DNA from: a virus
Virus record (IMG/VR): IMGVR_UViG_3300042878_001565
Location: 27,180 to 91,179 of that record
DNA: 64,000 nt
Strand: one strand, 5' to 3'
The notes beneath the pieces were generated by a model that was not told the origin of the DNA, searched no databases, and worked only from the letters and a program-made list of their open reading frames with translations. Shown here one piece after another: positions 19,251 through 29,792 of the stretch. A program made the position numbers and the translations under genes. How positions within the stretch are numbered: position 1 is the stretch's first letter; every line of letters begins with the position of its first letter.

Positions 19251-22200
19251 TTATCTATTTCTTTCAAGTTTAATTCCAGCTGCTTCTAAAGCGGCCACGT
19301 CTGCATCAGTTAAATCATAAGCACCACCAAGGTCATATACTTTTCCACCATGTGAAAACGTCATAGGTCCACCCATAGCTGATTTAATAACTTCACTATT
19401 CCATCCGTTAAATTGCGGTGTATCAATTGCACCATAAGTATTACCCATGTTGTTAACTTGGTCACCTCTATTAATACCACCTTCGTTTTCACCCCATTGA
19501 TTAAAATTACCTTGGTCATTCATACCAGTACGAGTAGTATTCATTGCTGAATTCATTGCCATATTTTTACCAGGTGTATTATTATGCATTTGATCAGTCC
19601 AATTACCAAATTTTTCCATACCTGCACTTGCAGCTTCATATCCATCAGCCCAACTTACTTTTAATTTACTTTTACCAGTAACTTTTCCTTTACCAGATTT
19701 AGCTGCTTGATTTGGATCAATAGTTATATTGTCATTTTTTTGCATGCTTGCAGGAAGAGTAGGATCAATTTTATTTCCAGCAACATCTGTAGTTGGTGTA
19801 CCAGTACCCCAAACCATACTGTTTGGATTAGTTGCTAATCCTTCTACAGGAATCATACCTGTTCCATCAACCGCTTTAGGAAGGAAATCATAATTATTTT
19901 TATACGTCATACCACCCAAAGCCATTTTTAAAACTTGAAGCGCATTATGTATATCATTATCAGAAGGACCACCAAATGCATATTCTTTATACTTGCCTTC
20001 ATAAGGATCGTAATAAACATCCTTTCCCTCTGCATTAAATAAACCATCTGTGTTTTTTTCAGTAGGTGTTCCTTTTACTATTGATTGCTCCTTTTGCATT
20101 TTAGTTTTAGCAACATTTAAAGCATCAGATTCTCTTTTGCTTTTTGCATCTACTTGGGGTAAAAGAAATTTATCCCAATATTCATTTGCTGCTTTTTTCT
20201 CGGTCGGTGAATTTGTTGGCATTGCACCCCACGCAGAACTGTGCTTACTGTATTCAGCATCGTTATATTCAATAGATCCTGGATCCACATTTGATGCAGT
20301 AACTGCACTTTGCGCAGTAGTTGTAGAACCAACATTGTTTGCTACAGGCTTTATAACAGCAGCAGGATCTGCAGTGTTTGTTGCTACTTGAGTTTTAGCA
20401 GTTAAACTTGGAAAAACTGTTGCAGGATTAGTAGAACTTGCAGGAACTGCTTCCTTTCCAATATATGGATTTGCTGCATCTAATGCTCTCTGTCTTTCTT
20501 CTTCCGCTTTTGTTGCATCTAATTCTTTTTGATATTCATTTGCATTTTCAGTTGGTGAATCATGAAAAGCTCTATACACACGCCCTCTTTGATTATATAC
20601 TTCATCTGCTTTAGTTAATGTAGCTGTACGATCTTCTCCTGCTTTTTTTGTAGCGGCAACCGTTGCAGCATCTGTTGCAGTTTTAATTTTAGCATTAGCA
20701 TCAAACTGTGAAAAGCGTTGATAATCATTTGCTAATCCAGCATTAGGATTAGCGGTAGTAATTTGATCAATACGTGTTGACTCATCAAAGTTTTTACCTA
20801 TATAATCTGCTAATAATTTATCACCAGTTTCTGTACCAATGCTACCATTTAAATTAGCATTTTTACCAAAAGTTTTAAGTTTATAATCATTAATTCCTTT
20901 AGTAAAAGCATCATCCCAAACTCCTGTTTCAGGTACACCCATAGTTGCTTGAAGGGCTTTAATATCATCTGCAGGCAATGGTTTATCTTTTGTATAAATA
21001 GTTCCATTGTTCCATGAACCTGTATTTACTTTTCTATCAACTTTTACATCAGCAAATTTACCAGTTGCCGGATCGTATGTTTTATCAGCTTTGTATTGTG
21101 CATACAAATCATCCTCTTTTTTAGCTTGTTCGGCACTAGCCCAACCTTTAGGATCATATTTACTTACACTTAATTGATTACCCATAGCATCAAACCTCAA
21201 TGTTTGATCACCTACCTTTTTTTCAGTTATTCCCGGTGCAGCTGGTATTGAACCTGGTGCGTTTCCAGTATTACCTGCAGTACTCCAATCTAAATCAAAT
21301 GCTACCTTTTGCCTACCAAAAATACCTTTTTTTGCTTCTGCATGAGTAACTTTAAATTTAGCATTAGGATCATTTGTTAACCCACTTGAATCCCATTTCA
21401 TATCACCATTATCCCATCCTGAATTACTCATAAATCGTCCAAAAGGAGATGCTTGTAATTTAGCAAGGTTTTGTTGTTCAGGTGTATTGTTAAAATATTT
21501 AGGTTGATTTGCACCAGCAGTAGCTGCAGCATCTGCTACAAACTTACCACCAATCATTTTACCAGATGCGCCCTCTGCTATTGTAGGTTCAGCATTTGGA
21601 ACAAATTTATTACCAGCCCATGTACCAGCAGTTCCATCTGCAATTGGTGCAGACCATTTAGAAGCTAAATCATCTACGTTTAAATGTTTTGTTGCATCTT
21701 TTTCAGCAGCATTATGTTTATACATTGCAACTTGATATTCAGCAGATGTTTTATAATCATTTGGATTTGGTCCACCCCCTGCAAATTTTGGTGCAGATTT
21801 TTTTAATGATGGAAACTCATTTTCAAAATCATTAAGTAATGCATTCTTTTTAACACTTTTTACAAAAGCAGCTTGTCTATCTTGAATGTAACTATTAGAT
21901 GTAGAATCAACTTCAGGCATACCGCCACCTAATGCTTTTTGTATTAAAGCACGAGCGTTACCACCAAAACGAGCTACTGGTGCTTGTTGTTGACCGCTTA
22001 ATTGTTGTAAAACATAAGTTCCAACTTGTTCATCAATTTCACCGCTTTTGATTGCAGCCATTAATTCTTGTTGAACTTGTTCTGCACTAGCTCCTTTTTG
22101 CATCATATCCTGAACTTGTGCAGTCACTTGATCCGCTTGCGCTTGCAAATCTGGAGCACCCCCTTGAGCCATACCTGGCATTGGTGGAGCACCTTGTTGC

Positions 22201-22541
22201 TGTTGCTGTTGCATCATAGCCATTTCTTCAGGAGATGGCTGACCGCCTTGAGGTGCGCCTTCCATTTGCTCTTCTCCTTGCCCTTGTGGTTGTTGACCAC
22301 CTTGCATAGCTTGTTGAATAACAGCTTGTGCTTCTTCAGGTGGCATACCAAGTTGTGCAAATACTTCCATGATTGCTTCTGGCGGCATTTGTTCTTGTAA
22401 CAATTTTTGTGCTACATCAATAGGTTGCGCACCTTGTTGCATCATTTGCTGAACCATTTGCATCACTTGTTGCATTTGTGCACCTTGCCCTTGTTGACCT
22501 TCTTGAGGATTTGCTTGAGGATTTGCTTCTGGATTTTCCAT
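19251..22541 (-). CDS. Large virion protein with Gln/Met/Pro-rich N-terminal low-complexity region
   Basis: A 1,096-residue protein. Residues 1-150 are low complexity, dominated by Gln, Met, Pro, Gly and Ala, with runs of 4-5 Gln and repeated MPPEEA-type units. The rest has two FGG or ALGG segments (near residues 190-205 and 885-910), a region resembling a peptidoglycan-binding-like repeat (LQATMGVPETGVWDDA, near residue 535) and a Gly-rich C terminus. It starts about 60 bases downstream of the 1,666-residue gene, separated from it by a terminator. It lacks catalytic motifs that I can identify. By position it is a cargo or tail-associated protein. Confidence 0.86.
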   Translation of the reverse strand: MENPEANPQANPQEGQQGQGAQMQQVMQMVQQMMQQGAQPIDVAQKLLQEQMPPEAIMEVFAQLGMPPEEAQAVIQQAMQGGQQPQGQGEEQMEGAPQGGQPSPEEMAMMQQQQQQGAPPMPGMAQGGAPDLQAQADQVTAQVQDMMQKGASAEQVQQELMAAIKSGEIDEQVGTYVLQQLSGQQQAPVARFGGNARALIQKALGGGMPEVDSTSNSYIQDRQAAFVKSVKKNALLNDFENEFPSLKKSAPKFAGGGPNPNDYKTSAEYQVAMYKHNAAEKDATKHLNVDDLASKWSAPIADGTAGTWAGNKFVPNAEPTIAEGASGKMIGGKFVADAAATAGANQPKYFNNTPEQQNLAKLQASPFGRFMSNSGWDNGDMKWDSSGLTNDPNAKFKVTHAEAKKGIFGRQKVAFDLDWSTAGNTGNAPGSIPAAPGITEKKVGDQTLRFDAMGNQLSVSKYDPKGWASAEQAKKEDDLYAQYKADKTYDPATGKFADVKVDRKVNTGSWNNGTIYTKDKPLPADDIKALQATMGVPETGVWDDAFTKGINDYKLKTFGKNANLNGSIGTETGDKLLADYIGKNFDESTRIDQITTANPNAGLANDYQRFSQFDANAKIKTATDAATVAATKKAGEDRTATLTKADEVYNQRGRVYRAFHDSPTENANEYQKELDATKAEEERQRALDAANPYIGKEAVPASSTNPATVFPSLTAKTQVATNTADPAAVIKPVANNVGSTTTAQSAVTASNVDPGSIEYNDAEYSKHSSAWGAMPTNSPTEKKAANEYWDKFLLPQVDAKSKRESDALNVAKTKMQKEQSIVKGTPTEKNTDGLFNAEGKDVYYDPYEGKYKEYAFGGPSDNDIHNALQVLKMALGGMTYKNNYDFLPKAVDGTGMIPVEGLATNPNSMVWGTGTPTTDVAGNKIDPTLPASMQKNDNITIDPNQAAKSGKGKVTGKSKLKVSWADGYEAASAGMEKFGNWTDQMHNNTPGKNMAMNSAMNTTRTGMNDQGNFNQWGENEGGINRGDQVNNMGNTYGAIDTPQFNGWNSEVIKSAMGGPMTFSHGGKVYDLGGAYDLTDADVAALEAAGIKLERNR

Positions 22542-22584
22542 GTTTATAAACTTATATTTTAATATACAAAAAATAATTAAGAAA

Positions 22585-22607
22585 AGGTAACTATAAAAAA
22601 GTTACCT
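22585..22607 (-). terminator. Hairpin terminator after the 1,666-aa tail protein gene
   Basis: On the minus strand, AGGTAAC and GTTACCT form a perfect 7-base-pair stem around a 9-base AT loop, followed by TTTCTT. The stem overlaps the TAA stop of the upstream gene (22602-22604). It would end transcription of the ring/stabilisation block before the 1,096-residue gene. Confidence 0.7.
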
Positions 22608-25600
22608 CTCCGATACTAATAAATTACCTAACGCTAAACTAACTAGCATTTCAACGTTACCGCTTTTAATTTTACGCAATATAACTTTGTTTTCAAAGTG
22701 TCTGAATTTTTTTCTTTGCAGTTCATTTTTTTGATAATCTAAATTATTAATGTTTAGACTGCGAATATAACCATTCTCTTCTGTTTTCCATATAGTTTCA
22801 TGTACACCAGAAAATTCACCACGATCTTTAGTTATATCCCAGAACTGATTAAAACGACATTTCTGTTCTTCTTTTGAATAAAGAATATCAATATAATTCA
22901 AATGAACTTTTGGAAAGTTAACAATGTCAGTTAAACTGTTTTTTGGATTCAATTTTAGTTTTAATAATCCTGAACATTGTTCCGAGTTATAAATTATAGC
23001 TTCATCAAAACCATGATCTAATACATGATGGCGATCAAAACAATTATTGTCATAAATGTATGACTCTAAATAGAATTCAACATTACGTAAAGTAGATACA
23101 GCAAACTTACTATTCATTTGAAACTCTACTTCAAACGGATAGTCAACACCATAAAAATTACAATAACTTTGACAAGTTTGATTGTGTTTCCAAATACTAC
23201 CTTTCTTTGTTGTTAAAAATGAATTTCTACCTGTAAATGATAAATCTGGATGCCAGTCATGATACGAAATAAATTCAGCTGATTTTGGATCAAATGAAAG
23301 TGTCCACGAACATTCTTTAAAGTACATTGGATCTTGAACAGTTGTTGGGTATTTACCATTCACTAAAAAATTTCCTTTACCTACATATACAAGTGTCGTT
23401 CCTGTAGGAAGGTCTTTCCTTAAATGATAATCTTTTTTACAGAAGTACAAAAGCATATATTCATTATCATAAACTGTTTGACATCCAATTCCTGCAACAG
23501 GATTATCGCTTATATCATAAGAAGGAAAATCTTCTAATAATTTATATGGTAAATATGTATTTAACCAAAACTTATTATTTTTTAATGAAATTTCTTTTAA
23601 ACCTCCAGCGTATGAAAATATTTTTCCTTGATTTAAATTAATCCAGTATAAACCAAATGGTGTATTAATTACAGATAATCTACTTTGACATGAACCATAC
23701 TCCATTGATTTATCAGCATTAACAATATTTTGAACATCGCGTGCAAGCAATGAACCATCTCCAATAGTTAATTCGTCACCATTAGAAGTTTGTAATGTAT
23801 TAACACCAGGCAATCTTCCAGGAGCTGTATTATTAAATAAAATTAATGCACCTGTTTGATCAATAGCTTTTATTGCAACTATTTCACTTTTAAAATCTTT
23901 ATTATTTAATGGAAGAAATACACTCCAGTTATCAGCTTTGTATTCTGTTAACTGCGGCAATGACCACAATAATCTACGCGGCCTATACGTATAACATGAT
24001 GAATACAATAATGGATCATAATCATTTAATTGAATAGTGTTCCATGAAAATTTAGTAAAAGGTAAATATGAAACAGCAAGACTTCTATCCATTTTATAAT
24101 AATTGTCTGTTTTAATTATGTTCATATCAAACATAGTTTTTAAATCAGAAACAATTGGATAATGTTTTTGAACAACTAAATCACCATAATCTCTATAATC
24201 TAAATTATATTCAGATTCACAGTAAAAATCTTTTACACCTGAATTAAATAAATAAATGTATGCATTTTTAACTACCAACCAACCACGAGGACCGGGTACT
24301 CTATCAAAACAATGTTTATCAGATGGTGTTACAATACCCTGCCAAAATGAACTAATAGAACCATTATCAACTGCAGTATAAATTGCATTCGGCAAACTTT
24401 GAATAAACTCACCAAAATCAAATGGTTCAGTATCCATCCAGAAAGCTGTACTCTCAAACATCTGATAATCCTTATAGTTAAATTCAGCACCATCTGGTTC
24501 ACCATTTAACCATCTTTGAAAATAAAAGAATGTATTTTTTTCAGAATATCTTCCGATGTATGTGTCACCACCAAAAATTGTTTCTGTAGATGTATTAAAA
24601 ATAGTAACCCCTGAAACATTTTTTATATACGCATTTGTGTAATTACTTTGAGTTGGTAATTGTTTAATTCCAAACAGTTGACTATACTGATTTCTTAATC
24701 TTGTTTTAATAGCAGTATAGTGTGATGATGCTCTACGTGCATAAGTATTAAATACACCTTTTGCAGGAAGATCTGATGCTTTTTTTCCACGCGATGTATC
24801 AGAAATAGTTGGATTATCTATTAATTGATTAGTATTTAAAACAACCATCTCTTGACGGTTTAAATGATTTATGACGTGGGTTGTTAAAAAATCATGGACA
24901 CCATCATTAAGGTATCTAATAGTACCAATATCCTTTCTTCTGTTAGTTGCTTTAGGACTAGCAAAGTTTTCATAACCACACACTGCTTGAAACTGTAATG
25001 CATGTTGTCTATATTTATTTAAAGCTTTTATCATTGTTAATAATGCATCCGAACCTTCTCCTACATAATGTGTAAACATTTGAATTGCTGAAACAGCACG
25101 AAGTAAACCAGGAGAACGATTTTGATCTTTATAATGTATTTCAGATGTTCCTGAATTTACGTTAGAACCAGGTATAGCACCAGCAACTCTACCTAGTGTA
25201 TTTTGTAATTTATTTTTCATATAGTTGGTAGATGCAAGCCCCCAAGATTGACCAGTTATACCATCAATAAACGAAGTCATATTTTCAGTTGATTGCAATA
25301 AACCTTCTGCAGCTAAAGGTGCAACTTTAGCAAGTATCGCAGCAATTTTACCAAAAGCATTGGTAGAACCAACACCTAATGTAATAGTTTCTTGATCAAA
25401 ATATTTGTTACCTGTCCAAACAAGATCTTTTGTACCATTAATTTTACTAATAGCAAATCCAATACCATAAATTATTCCAATACCAAAAGAAAGGTCTGTT
25501 ACAAATTTATGTTTTGGATGATTACGAGGTTCTACAAAAGAACCATTAGAAACACCCCATTGTTCACCATAAATTTTTAATTCATCATCAACCAAAAATG

Positions 25601-27602
25601 GTTTTGAAAACATTGTATCCGGTGAATGAAATGTAAATTTATCTTTTACATATCGATCATTCGGAACATAGTTTACAATATTTCCTTCTGCACCAAAAAC
25701 AATATTCTCATACGATGTGTTAACAGGATTACCTGAACCATCTTTTCCTATAGAAATAAAAGGATCTGCAGTCAAATCATTAAATGGATAGTTAGCATAT
25801 AATCCAGTACGTGAAGAACCATTTAAAACTTTTGGTATATCATACTCAAACATATTATTAATAAGTCCTTTGTACAATACAGTTTTATTTCCATTACGAC
25901 TTCCACGTAAAATTTCATAACCAACAATGTTTTTAATTGTAACACCGTTGTTATCTACAGGTGGTCTAACATTTTTAAATGCAACACCCATTACACGAAT
26001 GGTTCTTGTACCACTTTTATAATGATTAGTTAAATCATTAAATCCAATTCCAATTGTATTTTCTGGAAATTTATGATGTCTAATTGGTTTACCACATAAA
26101 TCAAAATTAGAATTTCCAACATCAGACCATAGATGTGATGAAGAATTCCATCTTGATGGATGTTTATCATCATAAAATTCAGATGACTCATGGTAACCCA
26201 TTCTACCTTCAGCAACTAAAGTACCACCATCATCTGTTGGCACACCTAAAAAAGCTGTAACCCATGCAGTATTATAAACTTCAAATACTTTTGGACTATA
26301 ACCAGATTCAATAATATTTGGTGTAGCTGGACATACCGCATTTTCTAATATAGAACTACCTGCAGATGAAGAATCTGATGGTAATATATAATTACTTGGA
26401 GCACGTCCGGGAATATGATACGAGCTTGTTTTATCACCTGTATTATAAATCCATCGAATAAAGAAAGGATAATTCTCATCTCTCATGTATCCTACATTGG
26501 TTCCGCCATTCTTATAATAAGTATCAGGATACTCTACTAATTGCCAAAATGATTCTATTTGATTTGCTAACGGTTGATAATTAAAATCAAATTTTTCTGT
26601 AGGACCAACACGCATTAAATAATTACCATTTTCATAAATAGCATCAGATTTATCAGGAACAGCTGTAACTAGAAAAAGTTCTTTTTCATCTGGAATATCC
26701 GGTAACTCTGGTGATAAAAAATCTATAGTAATAAAAGTTTGGTTTGTGCTATATTGACCAAGAATTTTTGATATTGTTTTATCAGCAATAGTAAATGTAA
26801 CTACAACTTCATATTGTTCAAAAGTTGTATCAAGATCTGATAAAGTTAATTCTAATGCACTATTTACATTTTCATGTGTAAATACTGAAACTACATTAGA
26901 CATTACAGTATAATCTGTTTTTTTTAAACCATTAACTAAATAGTAAATCTGAAAATGGTAACTACCGTTTTTAATACTTCCAGAACTCGGTCCTTTTTTT
27001 ATTTTTAATTTTGGCGTTTGAATAAATGATTCTAATCTAATCTCATTGCAATCCAAAATCTTGCGTCCTAAAGTATCTAGTTTATCAACACATGTAATAC
27101 AACCACCAGGTAAAGAACCATTGCTGTCAGTACATACCTGCACCCATGGAATATTTTGAATATCCATAGTTCTATCGGCATTTAAACCATCAGCCCAATA
27201 TGCTTTAAATGAACAATCAAAAGTAGGTCTTACAACACCTTTTATTAAATGAGTTTGTTTAAATGCAAGACATGCATTATTTACTAATCTTGTATATGTA
27301 CATGTACCCTCTACAAACCTTCCAATTTCTGATTGAAAGTTGTTTGTAGAAAATATTAACCATTCATCATTCACAATATGTAATGCACTAATAATAGTAT
27401 ATGGAGCTTCATCACATATTATATTAGAAAACTCATTACTTAATTTTCCTAAATCTCCTTTATGTGAATTATTAATTGCGTTACGTGCATAAGTCCATGC
27501 ATTTTCTGGCAGATGAAAATCATTTACATCTGATACAAATCCAGCTTCAAAAGTTTGAGATTCCTGACTAGACTGGTTTGATTTTTTTTGTTTCTTTGCC
27601 AT
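22602..27602 (-). CDS. Tail stabilisation/muzzle-like protein (1,666 aa)
   Basis: A 1,666-residue protein starting MAKKQKKSNQSSQESQ. The text FEAGFVSDVNDFHLPENAWTYARNA near residues 18-42 resembles the start of P22 gp10-like tail needle/stabilisation proteins, with a repeated beta-propeller-like pattern following (VNDEWLIFSTN, IGRFVEGT). Later there is a helical insertion (about residues 730-900) and a long beta-rich C terminus. It follows two putative ring genes with a 2-base gap, which is the position of the stabilisation or muzzle protein in crAss-like phages. The stabilisation-family call is moderate. The precise name in solved crassvirus particles (muzzle) is inferred from size and order. 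Confidence 0.83.
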   Translation of the reverse strand: MAKKQKKSNQSSQESQTFEAGFVSDVNDFHLPENAWTYARNAINNSHKGDLGKLSNEFSNIICDEAPYTIISALHIVNDEWLIFSTNNFQSEIGRFVEGTCTYTRLVNNACLAFKQTHLIKGVVRPTFDCSFKAYWADGLNADRTMDIQNIPWVQVCTDSNGSLPGGCITCVDKLDTLGRKILDCNEIRLESFIQTPKLKIKKGPSSGSIKNGSYHFQIYYLVNGLKKTDYTVMSNVVSVFTHENVNSALELTLSDLDTTFEQYEVVVTFTIADKTISKILGQYSTNQTFITIDFLSPELPDIPDEKELFLVTAVPDKSDAIYENGNYLMRVGPTEKFDFNYQPLANQIESFWQLVEYPDTYYKNGGTNVGYMRDENYPFFIRWIYNTGDKTSSYHIPGRAPSNYILPSDSSSAGSSILENAVCPATPNIIESGYSPKVFEVYNTAWVTAFLGVPTDDGGTLVAEGRMGYHESSEFYDDKHPSRWNSSSHLWSDVGNSNFDLCGKPIRHHKFPENTIGIGFNDLTNHYKSGTRTIRVMGVAFKNVRPPVDNNGVTIKNIVGYEILRGSRNGNKTVLYKGLINNMFEYDIPKVLNGSSRTGLYANYPFNDLTADPFISIGKDGSGNPVNTSYENIVFGAEGNIVNYVPNDRYVKDKFTFHSPDTMFSKPFLVDDELKIYGEQWGVSNGSFVEPRNHPKHKFVTDLSFGIGIIYGIGFAISKINGTKDLVWTGNKYFDQETITLGVGSTNAFGKIAAILAKVAPLAAEGLLQSTENMTSFIDGITGQSWGLASTNYMKNKLQNTLGRVAGAIPGSNVNSGTSEIHYKDQNRSPGLLRAVSAIQMFTHYVGEGSDALLTMIKALNKYRQHALQFQAVCGYENFASPKATNRRKDIGTIRYLNDGVHDFLTTHVINHLNRQEMVVLNTNQLIDNPTISDTSRGKKASDLPAKGVFNTYARRASSHYTAIKTRLRNQYSQLFGIKQLPTQSNYTNAYIKNVSGVTIFNTSTETIFGGDTYIGRYSEKNTFFYFQRWLNGEPDGAEFNYKDYQMFESTAFWMDTEPFDFGEFIQSLPNAIYTAVDNGSISSFWQGIVTPSDKHCFDRVPGPRGWLVVKNAYIYLFNSGVKDFYCESEYNLDYRDYGDLVVQKHYPIVSDLKTMFDMNIIKTDNYYKMDRSLAVSYLPFTKFSWNTIQLNDYDPLLYSSCYTYRPRRLLWSLPQLTEYKADNWSVFLPLNNKDFKSEIVAIKAIDQTGALILFNNTAPGRLPGVNTLQTSNGDELTIGDGSLLARDVQNIVNADKSMEYGSCQSRLSVINTPFGLYWINLNQGKIFSYAGGLKEISLKNNKFWLNTYLPYKLLEDFPSYDISDNPVAGIGCQTVYDNEYMLLYFCKKDYHLRKDLPTGTTLVYVGKGNFLVNGKYPTTVQDPMYFKECSWTLSFDPKSAEFISYHDWHPDLSFTGRNSFLTTKKGSIWKHNQTCQSYCNFYGVDYPFEVEFQMNSKFAVSTLRNVEFYLESYIYDNNCFDRHHVLDHGFDEAIIYNSEQCSGLLKLKLNPKNSLTDIVNFPKVHLNYIDILYSKEEQKCRFNQFWDITKDRGEFSGVHETIWKTEENGYIRSLNINNLDYQKNELQRKKFRHFENKVILRKIKSGNVEMLVSLALGNLLVSER

Positions 27603-27604
27603 CT

Positions 27605-28546
27605 TTAGTATCTTTTAAACATGTTCCAGTAATTATGATATTGAGCTTTACGATTGGTTTCCCATATTTTTCTCAATTCCCCAAAGTCTGGTGTATTCAC
27701 TAATGTATTTGCATTGTTACGAGCGGCTTTTAATCTTTGTTCAACAATTTGAAATTGCATTTGTGTAACAGCTTCACCATTCATAACAGCATTTTCAAGT
27801 ACACGTTGTTTGATTGCATACTCGTAATACTCGTTTAGCATATCATGATCAGGAACTAATAAGTTTCCTTCATCATCTTCAAGTAATCCTTGATAGTTTA
27901 AATACAATTTTCCTGTAGGAAAGGAAGTGTATATAAATCCATTTTTAATATATGCTGTATTTGAGGACATCCATTTTTGATTTGGACAATCTAAATCAAT
28001 TACATTTCCATTATCAACAATTTTTATTGAATGAAATTCAGTCCATGTTCTTGTTTCATATTTCAGTTTTTGAACCAACATCATTGATTGGCCTGTACAA
28101 CTTAATGTTACAGAACAAGAAGTATTGCAACCACATGTTTGTGGAACTTGTCCACATGAATTACATAAATTTGCTTGAGGATTAACAACTGGTTCAGCAC
28201 AAATATGAACTTCACCTGGGGGTGGTGTATATAATCCACCTACCGGCATATATTCAGTATGTGTTCCTTGAATTACAGGTTCTGTTACTTTATGCTGACT
28301 AACGATTAATGCAAAGTTTAATACATTAAAATTGTTTGGAAGTTTTGCTTTTCCTTTTTCAATTTCAAGTACTGTTTCATGTGTTTTAAAAACCCTTAAT
28401 CCAAGGTCATAATTAACACGCTTTGCAATTTTAATAAATTCTTGAGGATTGATTAAACCGTCTAAATCAAAATTTCTAAAATCAGTTTGAATCTCTGCCA
28501 ATAACTGGTCGTAAGTTCTATACTTTAACTCTGTGTGTGCTGCCAT
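27605..28546 (-). CDS. Putative tail ring/tubular protein (313 aa)
   Basis: A 313-residue protein beginning MAAHTELKYRTYDQLLAEIQTDFRNFDLDG, like crAss-like ring (tail tubular) proteins that start with a helical region and continue into a beta domain. Residues 135-160 hold a cluster of Cys (CNSCGQ, CGCNTSC) that could bind a metal or form disulfides. The C terminus is helical (VMNGEAVTQMQFQIVEQRLK). It lies between the 221-residue protein and the 1,666-residue protein with 1-2 base gaps, so these three probably build the portal-proximal tail. The ring role is inferred from order and resemblance. Confidence 0.82.
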   Translation of the reverse strand: MAAHTELKYRTYDQLLAEIQTDFRNFDLDGLINPQEFIKIAKRVNYDLGLRVFKTHETVLEIEKGKAKLPNNFNVLNFALIVSQHKVTEPVIQGTHTEYMPVGGLYTPPPGEVHICAEPVVNPQANLCNSCGQVPQTCGCNTSCSVTLSCTGQSMMLVQKLKYETRTWTEFHSIKIVDNGNVIDLDCPNQKWMSSNTAYIKNGFIYTSFPTGKLYLNYQGLLEDDEGNLLVPDHDMLNEYYEYAIKQRVLENAVMNGEAVTQMQFQIVEQRLKAARNNANTLVNTPDFGELRKIWETNRKAQYHNYWNMFKRY

Positions 28547-28547
28547 T

Positions 28548-29213
28548 TTATCTGATTATATTTTGTTTATCATCTGATTGATCTATTGGAATTTTTGCCA
28601 ACGTCATTAACTCTTGTGTACTCATTTGTTCCATTTCTGCAAATAAATAATCTGGAAGATTAAATGCTTTTTCCTGCATAATTGAACAATCATCTTTACC
28701 ACAATATCCATCTAAAGAATCTTCCCACATTGCTTCAACCATTACAGCTTCCCATTCAATATCTGGAAAATACAAATAACCATTGTTAAACCAAAAATAG
28801 TTAGTCTTGTTATATTTAAAATTAGTTGAACGAACCATAGCAACATAAACAGTTGATGAAACTTGTTGAAACGTATCGCTAAAATCAATTGGGCTTACGT
28901 TTCTAAATATAGGACCATTGCTTCCACTAAATACTTTAGGTAATTTTTCTTTTGTTCTTCGAATTGTACAACCGGTTTTAATACCAGCGCAGTTTGCTTC
29001 AATTTTATCAACTTCAATTAGTTCAACAAAAGGAAGTGTTTCAAACAAGGAATCATAAACCATAAGTTTACGTTCATTATCCTGTCTTCGAATTAATGCT
29101 TTAGAATACTTTAAAAGTATATTGTATATCAAACGATCTGTAAGAAATGCATCTTCATTTACCGCTTTAAATACATTTCTTATTCTGGACGTTGCTTCTT
29201 GTATTGTTGTCAT
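28548..29213 (-). CDS. Putative tail ring/hub protein (221 aa)
   Basis: A 221-residue protein (MTTIQEATSRIRNVFKAVNEDAFLTDR). The helical N terminus (RLIYNILLKYSKALIRRQ) is followed by a beta-rich middle and an acidic C terminus. Conserved crAss-like virion proteins of this size and architecture sit just before the tail tubular and stabilisation genes. It has four or five Cys (CAGIKTGC, CGKDDC) spaced as two pairs. It is translated between genes with 1-9 base spacing. The exact ring number in the particle cannot be told from the sequence. Confidence 0.81.
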   Translation of the reverse strand: MTTIQEATSRIRNVFKAVNEDAFLTDRLIYNILLKYSKALIRRQDNERKLMVYDSLFETLPFVELIEVDKIEANCAGIKTGCTIRRTKEKLPKVFSGSNGPIFRNVSPIDFSDTFQQVSSTVYVAMVRSTNFKYNKTNYFWFNNGYLYFPDIEWEAVMVEAMWEDSLDGYCGKDDCSIMQEKAFNLPDYLFAEMEQMSTQELMTLAKIPIDQSDDKQNIIR

Positions 29214-29222
29214 AATACTTAT

Positions 29223-29702
29223 TTAAAAATTGTAACTCAATGTTAAACACCGTTGCCAATGTTTTCTGAAATACTTACTTGCTGTTCTTTTAAATTCAAG
29301 CACCGGAGTAAATGAAAATAAGTTATTATTCTTTATTACATTTCGAACTGAACCAGTGGAATAAACAATTCTCATGTAGTGTCCATCTGTTTCCCAATTC
29401 TTATGATATACTGTTATCCCAACTTCTTTAGAACGCTTGTAATCTACTAATTTCTTTTTTGGTTTACCTGCATTATTAATACAGATCATACCTATGTTTT
29501 CTGGAAGCACTACACCATAAGTATTATTCATAGTTTCTGCTACCATATTTTTATTAAATGTTCTTGCAATGTTTATCAAATCATGCATGGTAATGTTTGC
29601 ATATTCCGGATGTAATTTTTTAAATTCCTTCAATTCTGCATACTCAATTACTTTTCCTTTCTGTTCTGTTACCCTTGCTTTCTTTAAATCTGGTATTTGC
29701 AT
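29223..29702 (-). CDS. Conserved crAss-like small structural protein, first gene of ring block
   Basis: A 159-residue basic protein (MQIPDLKKARVTEQKGKVIEY). The segment GVVLPENIGMICI in the middle and the closing aromatic/basic stretch (SKYFRKHWQRC) resemble a small family that precedes the ring genes in crAss-like phages. I do not know its biochemical role. It is the first gene after the two tandem terminators and has a TAnnTTTG promoter motif 26 bases upstream of its ATG. It is therefore probably the promoter-proximal gene of the ring, muzzle and cargo operon. Confidence 0.78.
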   Translation of the reverse strand: MQIPDLKKARVTEQKGKVIEYAELKEFKKLHPEYANITMHDLINIARTFNKNMVAETMNNTYGVVLPENIGMICINNAGKPKKKLVDYKRSKEVGITVYHKNWETDGHYMRIVYSTGSVRNVIKNNNLFSFTPVLEFKRTASKYFRKHWQRCLTLSYNF

Positions 29703-29727
29703 AACTTATAATATAAGAATTTTAAGT

Positions 29728-29735
29728 CAAAAATA
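29728..29735 (-). promoter_or_regulatory. Bacteroidota -7 promoter motif TATTTTTG
   Basis: TATTTTTG on the minus strand fits the TAnnTTTG consensus. It lies about 25 bases upstream of the 159-residue gene and just after a terminator. No convincing -33 TTG box at the usual spacing was seen. Confidence 0.5.
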
Positions 29736-29750
29736 CAAATTAAAATGCAA

Positions 29751-29777
29751 AAAGAAACCCTCTATTCCTAGAGGGTT
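29751..29777 (-). terminator. Hairpin terminator (second of tandem pair)
   Basis: On the minus strand, AACCCTCT and AGAGGGTT form a perfect 8-base-pair stem (29756-29763 with 29770-29777) around a 6-base loop, followed by TCTTTTT. It backs up the terminator at 29793-29824 and lies immediately before a promoter motif. Confidence 0.75.
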
Positions 29778-29792
29778 CAAAATACAAAGAGT

